The notes beneath the pieces are model-generated. The model had not been told where the DNA came from, searched no databases, and saw nothing but the letters and a program-made list of their open reading frames with translations. A DNA stretch of 22,653 nucleotides, taken from contig ATSW01011459.1 of assembly GCA_000444245.1 (NCBI GenBank), forward strand, positions 1 to 22,653, in the 5' to 3' direction. The position numbers were made by a program, and so were the translations under genes. This DNA comes from Botryllus schlosseri. Its lineage: Eukaryota; Chordata; Ascidiacea; Stolidobranchia; Styelidae. Shown one piece after another: positions 18,698 to 22,653 of this stretch; within the stretch, counting starts at the first letter, position 1; each line of letters begins with the position of its first letter.

Positions 18698-19124
18698 ATG
18701 GGTAGTTTCTCAACCCTGCACCAAGCCAAACTAACAAAGAAGTGCGATTCGTTTAACATGGAATGGTTGTCGGAGCATGTGAAAACGGAAGAAAAAAACT
18801 GTAAAATTAGGTGAGAATTTTTTTTTTCGAGCGAGAAAGGTCTGCTCTGCAAAATATGTCGAGAAGCAAAATATGGAAAATAATAGCATTCATTTTCTTC
18901 AGAAAGCCACCGCACTCGAACTGAAGCCAAAACACCCTCAAAACATGCACCACAGCACACGTGCGATATCCATGATGTCGGAGTTTATCGCCATTGCGCG
19001 TGAATGCTTCTTAACCCTTTGCCATCCCACAGAGTCGCACGTGTGTTATGGTGCATATCCCGAAAATATTTCAGCTGAAGCCCAAACGCGGTGGCTTTTG
19101 GAAAAAATTCCCTCAATGGCTTAA
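18698..19124 (+). pseudogene. Remnant of hAT-related zinc-finger gene (KIAA1586/ZNF862-like)
   Basis: An ATG at 18698 opens KLTKKCDSFNMEWLSEHVKT. About 12 codons further on, in a shifted frame, comes EKGLLCKICREAKYGK (about 18829-18875). The FN-x-EWL segment followed by LLC-x-x-C-x-EA is the N-terminal zinc-finger signature of a hAT-derived family seen in ZNF862- and KIAA1586-like proteins. The frame change and a stop after KYGK show it is no longer intact. An overlapping frame from 18873 to 19124 (HPQNMHHSTRAISMM, then AQTRWLLEKIPSMA) may be a continuation, but I do not recognise it. An aggtgaga inside could be a splice donor, though the phase does not fit the nearest acceptor. Confidence 0.42.
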
Positions 19125-19265
19125 CTCCAAGTCGAGACCATATCACGTTTAGAGCTCATATTGTGATTATATGGTGTCATGCAATAAAACTAAATGTAAA
19201 TGCTGTACTTTGATTCCATCAATGAATCATGTGACTCGGAAGGATACACGGACCTCCGGTCTTAC

Positions 19266-19823
19266 GCACCGGACCGTAACTGCCGCACCCCAAACCCCCA
19301 ATTGGGGAGCCCGAGCTCGAAGGGAACCCAAATTATTTCGTGAATAAACATAAATCATGGAGTATTTTTTTGGAAATTTTGGAAACTTTTTCAAAGAAAA
19401 AATAACAATTTGAAATCGTGTACGTCTTGGTTTAGTACGTTTGAGCGATTTCAATATCTTTTGACACGACAGATAGGAGGACACAAAATAGCATCATGTA
19501 CAGAAGTTATTATACCAACGGGTACGCCCGAAGATGTTTGATTATTATTTAGGGGTCCTACTTTTTCCAACACACCTCACTCGATCAGCTCTACAGGTAA
19601 ATATGATTACGTGAGCAGAGAGAGGATAAAAAATTGAAAGCAATATATATGCAATTCCCGATCATATTGACCGATTCAATCATGAATTATATAAATTTTT
19701 CGCGCTTCGCGCGTCCAGATGACACACCCACTTAACGGACACCCAATGTCGATGATAAAGTAGCGGCAAAAACGCAGGGCCCGAGGGGGGTCTGGGGGCT
19801 TCGCCCCCCAGAAGTTCGGTTTA
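19266..19823 (+). repeat. GC-rich dispersed repeat, copy B
   Basis: Matches copy A (14963-15443) in word order at both ends. Near its 3' end the segment 19792-19811 forms a hairpin: ctggggg pairs with cccccag around a cttcgc loop. A second short palindrome, cgcgcttcgcgcg, lies near 19701. A 3' hairpin without TIRs is reminiscent of Helitrons, but the terminal CTRR is not seen at the point where the copies stop matching. Confidence 0.5.
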
Positions 19824-19840
19824 CTACCATATGGAGGCCT

Positions 19841-19920
19841 GGTTGCGCACTGTTGTGCATGGGCCTGCGCAGTGAGTTGGCGTGTTTGCGCAGACTCGTG
19901 AAAAATTAGAGGGAACATTG
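19841..19920. mobile_element. CAATG...CATTG miniature element, copy 3 (right half only)
   Basis: Matches the right part of copies 1 and 2 from ttgcgcactgttg to the terminal ttagagggaacattg, and lacks the left half. Its right flank gtcatgtc enters the minisatellite directly. Confidence 0.72.
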
Positions 19921-20268
19921 GTCATGTCGATTGTCGCCATTTGGCTCTGGACGGATATATCGACTATCGAGACGCCGCAGGATGCAACTAATTTGTACCT
20001 GACGACGTTTTGCATCTGATATGTTGACTATCACGACGGCACGGGGTACATCTAACTTGTGTATGTCGACGTTTGGCGTCGGATATATCAACTATCAAGA
20101 CGCCACGGGTTGCCGCTGATTAGTGCATGTCGATTGTCACCTTTAGGCGTCTGGATGGATATTTTGACTATGCAGACGCCACAGGATGCATCTAGTGTGT
20201 ACATGCCGACGTTTTGCGTCTGATATATGAACTGTCAAGTATCAAGACGCCACGGGGTGCNTCTAATG
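19921..20268. repeat. Palindromic minisatellite, main array
   Basis: About five diverged units of 65-75 bp. Each carries ggcgtc, a spacer like ggatatatcaactatcaa, then gacgcc, then acgggrtgcatctaattt and gtacatgtcgacgtt. For example ggcgtc at 20075-20080 faces gacgcc at 20099-20104, so every unit can form a hairpin. The array resumes after the hAT insertion at 21336. Confidence 0.72.
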
Positions 20269-21343
20269 CAGGGGTGGGCAACACCGTTCTGTACGGCCCG
20301 CGAGAGTCTAAAGAAACTTTTTAAAANTATTGATANAATGCGTACTAAAAATCGAATTAATGCAGGGACTTGATTAACTTTTTCTTAGTATATTTCACCA
20401 GGATATTTCTAAGACAGTGGTTCTCAAACTGGTGGGCACGCCCCCCTTGGGGGCGTCAAAGCATCTGAAGGAGGGCGTGAAGCTGAGCTCGACTAAAAAA
20501 AAATTCGCGCTTCACACGATTTTCATCCAATTCATAGTTATTGCTCTGTATTTGGTCTGAATTACATATTTAAAAATCTCTCATCCATAGTCGTAACCTT
20601 CCATGCCATCAAACTACCCGTTAGGTTTGCTAGCATCCTGGTGGCGTTTTGTGANATGACGTTAAGGGGGCGCGAAATCTTTCACCATCATAAGGGGAGG
20701 GGCGCGTCTTGAAAAGTTTGAGAACCACTGATACAAGGTAAATACTTAATATCGCAGCGAGATTGACATAACTTGGATCACGAGTGGGATTTCAGATTGG
20801 CCACTCCATTTTTAATTATTTCAGTGATGAGCTCATAAAAAACGATTCGGGCGTGTCTTAGGTAGATTGGTTGTCTGTATGCGTAGAATTGAGGTATTTA
20901 TATTTTATCTACACATAGTAGAAGCGCGTTTGAAGCTAACATGTGTATGATGCTGTCAGCATTGTGTGTCCTGGAACTGAACCAAAAGTGGAATCAGTAA
21001 ATATATGAACAGATCGCTGCTCAAAGATTGAAATTTCAATCCTGTTCTAAGAATCGGGACAACCGACTTTCATCCCTATAGTTTTGACAAATTGGTTATT
21101 GAGGTCCGCCAGCCTATGAAATCCCGCCACTTTATGTTTCTGACGCGTGTACGATATCATCAAAGCAATGTTTTGCTTGTTTTAAATAAGAACATATATT
21201 ATCTCCATGTCCTCACCATATAATCAAATATCAATATTGCGTTTTGGTTTATAATCCCAATTATATATAGTGCGGCCCGCGAATGGATTCAGATGTTGAA
21301 TGCGGCCCGCGAGCTCAAAACTTTGCCCACCCCTGATCTAATG
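20261..21343. mobile_element. hAT element inserted in the minisatellite, with TSD
   Basis: The element is 20269-21335 (1067 bp). It starts caggggtgggcaa and ends tttgcccacccctg, a near-perfect TIR, with ggcccgcgag words inside both ends. Flanks are ntctaatg (20261-20268) and atctaatg (21336-21343), identical apart from the unread base, and fit the minisatellite consensus. No transposase is readable. A smaller hAT element is nested at 20415-20730. Confidence 0.85.
20415..20730. mobile_element. Nested 316-bp hAT miniature element
   Basis: The ends cagtggttctcaaactggtg and aaaagtttgagaaccactg form a TIR. G-rich segments (ccccccttgggggcg and gggaggggcgcg) lie just inside. The flanks ttctaaga and atacaagg agree at only 4 of 8 positions, so this duplication is uncertain. 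Confidence 0.75.
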
Positions 21344-21563
21344 TATATGTATATAATACACTACATGTCAATGTTTGGCGTCGGATACATCTGATATCAA
21401 GACGCCACGGTCTGTATCGGATTTGTAGCCTAAATATCGCCGTTTGTCGTATGGATAGACGTCGGCTATGCCATCTCGATAAGCAACTTTGCCTATTAAT
21501 CAAATCATATACACCAGACGCCGTGCAACTGGCTACCTATACCTCTACACGACACGGCGTCTG
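21344..21563. repeat. Minisatellite, right block, ending in a perfect inverted repeat
   Basis: It resumes the array after the hAT element (tttggcgtcggatacatc, then gacgccacgg). It closes with a perfect 11-bp inverted repeat: cagacgccgtg at 21515-21525 and cacggcgtctg at 21553-21563, with a 27-bp spacer. Confidence 0.6.
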
Positions 21564-21891
21564 AAAATACTTTCGCCAAACCAGGGATGCCACTGGGAGG
21601 GATATTTCGTAAAATCCCAAATGTTGACGCTTAATAAACCCAGAAAAAAAACAGATCCTATAATACTCACTCAAATTTCTATGCGGTAGCTGTGAAACTG
21701 GAAACTGACCGCCGATTACGGTCATAAAAGACAGTGTTAGTCCTCGATGTTTAAATTCCTACAGTTCATACAATAAATTTGGCTCGCAAATCCCACAAAA
21801 ATATGTTGTTTTCCTCACAATAGGTGCGCGGCGCCAATACTCAAAATAATGCCATTACCCATCTCTGATGGTGATTTTCGGGTATTTGCAG

Positions 21892-22096
21892 GGTATATTC
21901 GAATGTGCTGATAAACGACCCCTCTGACCAAATTGTTGGAGGTGTCCAACTGTCTCTCTCTGATCGTCCCCGTTGCAAGTTCAGAAAACAATATGATATT
22001 TTAGTCGGGAAAAGACGTGGTCAACCCGTATGCAATGTGCATACTATTCAACTACTACATACTAGCATTAAAGTCTTAAATCGTTTTCAATTGTAA
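21892..22096 (+). CDS. Possible isolated exon, unknown protein
   Basis: An acceptor (cgggtatttgcag, ending 21891) opens a frame reading VYSNVLINDPSDQIVGGVQL, then SLSDRPRCKFRKQYDILVGK, to a stop at 22094-22096. Composition looks coding-like, but no donor, partner exon or family is evident. Confidence 0.28.
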
Positions 22097-22439
22097 GACA
22101 ACAGTTGCAATGAGTTGCCCTACTATGAACTAGCTTTTTGCGACATGGCAGTCAGTATTCAATGAAAGTCCATCGCATCGCAGCCCGCTCACTTCAGTAG
22201 TGAAAGAGTCTCTCAAGACTGTACCGCTACAGTAACACCTAAATCCATCGACAATGGTGAACTGAAGTACGTGCTTTTACGACGTTCTCATCTTACTAAT
22301 CTAATATCTAATTTTGGAGCCTAAAATTGACCTGACGAACGTGATGTTGAAAAAGCCCAGATTTTAAAGACAAACACCTAGAAACTCAGGGGATGCTGGA
22401 AAAACACAAAATCTGGATGAAAAACACAGGAATGGCATG

Positions 22440-22585
22440 TCTGCGCCAAACGTCATGTTGCTGTACGGCGTCGTGTAATGCTGGACGCCAAACACCATGT
22501 AGCAATGCAGCCGCCAGTCTGCGTTTCAACCCGTTCACACGCCAAACGCCATGCAGCAATTCAGCCGCCTGTCTGCCTTTCAGCT
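22440..22585. repeat. Short tandem repeat (cgccaaacrycatg units)
   Basis: Three copies of a unit starting cgccaaac(g/a)(t/c)catg occur at about 22444, 22479 and 22540. The last two extend to about 60 bp each (agcaatgcagccgcc, then gtctgcgttt). In one frame it reads RQTPCSNAAASLRF and RQTPCSNSAACLPF. I treat it as a minisatellite rather than a gene. Confidence 0.5.
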
Positions 22586-22653
22586 AGGGATGGTGTGAAC
22601 CTCTGAAAGGTTCAGGTTCGTGTGAACGCGAACCTTTTTGAAAGGTTCTGTGT
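22585..22653 (+). mobile_element. Left part of an inverted-repeat element cut by the window end
   Basis: Starts tagggatggtgtgaacc and continues with gaaaggttc and gaacctttt words in alternating orientation (gaaaggttcaggttcg, then gcgaacctttttgaaaggtt). This recalls the palindromic ends of miniature elements. The other end is outside the window. Confidence 0.4.

Noticed and set aside
18556-18960. Minus-strand frame of 134 codons
   Set aside because: Lies opposite the zinc-finger remnant, whose plus-strand motifs are recognisable.
1-22653. LTR retroelements, viruses, CRISPR arrays, rRNA
   Set aside because: No paired long terminal repeats, reverse transcriptase or integrase motifs, spacer arrays or rRNA-like sequence were seen.

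Overview
This is a eukaryotic, AT-rich, gene-poor window. It shows GT-AG introns, a lineage-specific multi-exon gene and dense nested DNA transposons. The transposon styles (hAT elements with CAGTGGTT-type ends, ACTT-rich and GAGTC-rich short elements, short non-autonomous elements) suit a marine invertebrate deuterostome, possibly a tunicate. That placement is inference from repeat style and short introns; no single gene proves it. A few N bases show it is a draft assembly.

Layout. 1-2700: stacked repeats. An ACTT-rich element is cut by the window edge. A 1.7 kb element with a 16-bp terminal inverted repeat (TIR) follows, holding an 816-bp GAGTC-rich element with a perfect 8-bp target site duplication (TSD). 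A 141-bp miniature element, also with a perfect 8-bp TSD, comes next, and a weak kringle-like reading lies between. 2700-7000: mostly featureless, with one ACTT-rich copy, one retroposon-like tail and a weak two-exon gene candidate near 5105. 7025-8337: a decayed 1.3 kb ZBED5-like hAT transposon.

8444-12778: the best gene, six plus-strand exons joined by phase-compatible introns. It encodes a basic, low-complexity protein of about 770-800 residues with a polyproline run and a C-terminal charged helix. I do not recognise the family. 13484-14656: a coding-like region of unknown family. 14666-16019: a hAT element carrying a GC-rich repeat and a tRNA-like SINE head. 16772-17189 (minus): a Cys/His-rich reading frame that looks like a real exon.

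17380-21563: a composite block. A palindromic minisatellite (unit about 65-75 bp, GGCGTC/GACGCC) has been entered by a miniature element and by a 1067-bp hAT element with its TSD, which itself carries a 316-bp hAT element. Between the two minisatellite halves lie a zinc-finger remnant of a hAT transposase and a second GC-rich repeat. 21890-22653: a possible exon, a short tandem repeat and the start of another inverted-repeat element.

No operon, phage, CRISPR or LTR element is visible. The window's main interest is the unrecognised gene, the orphan Cys/His frame, and a record of nested insertion whose relative order can be read from target site duplications.
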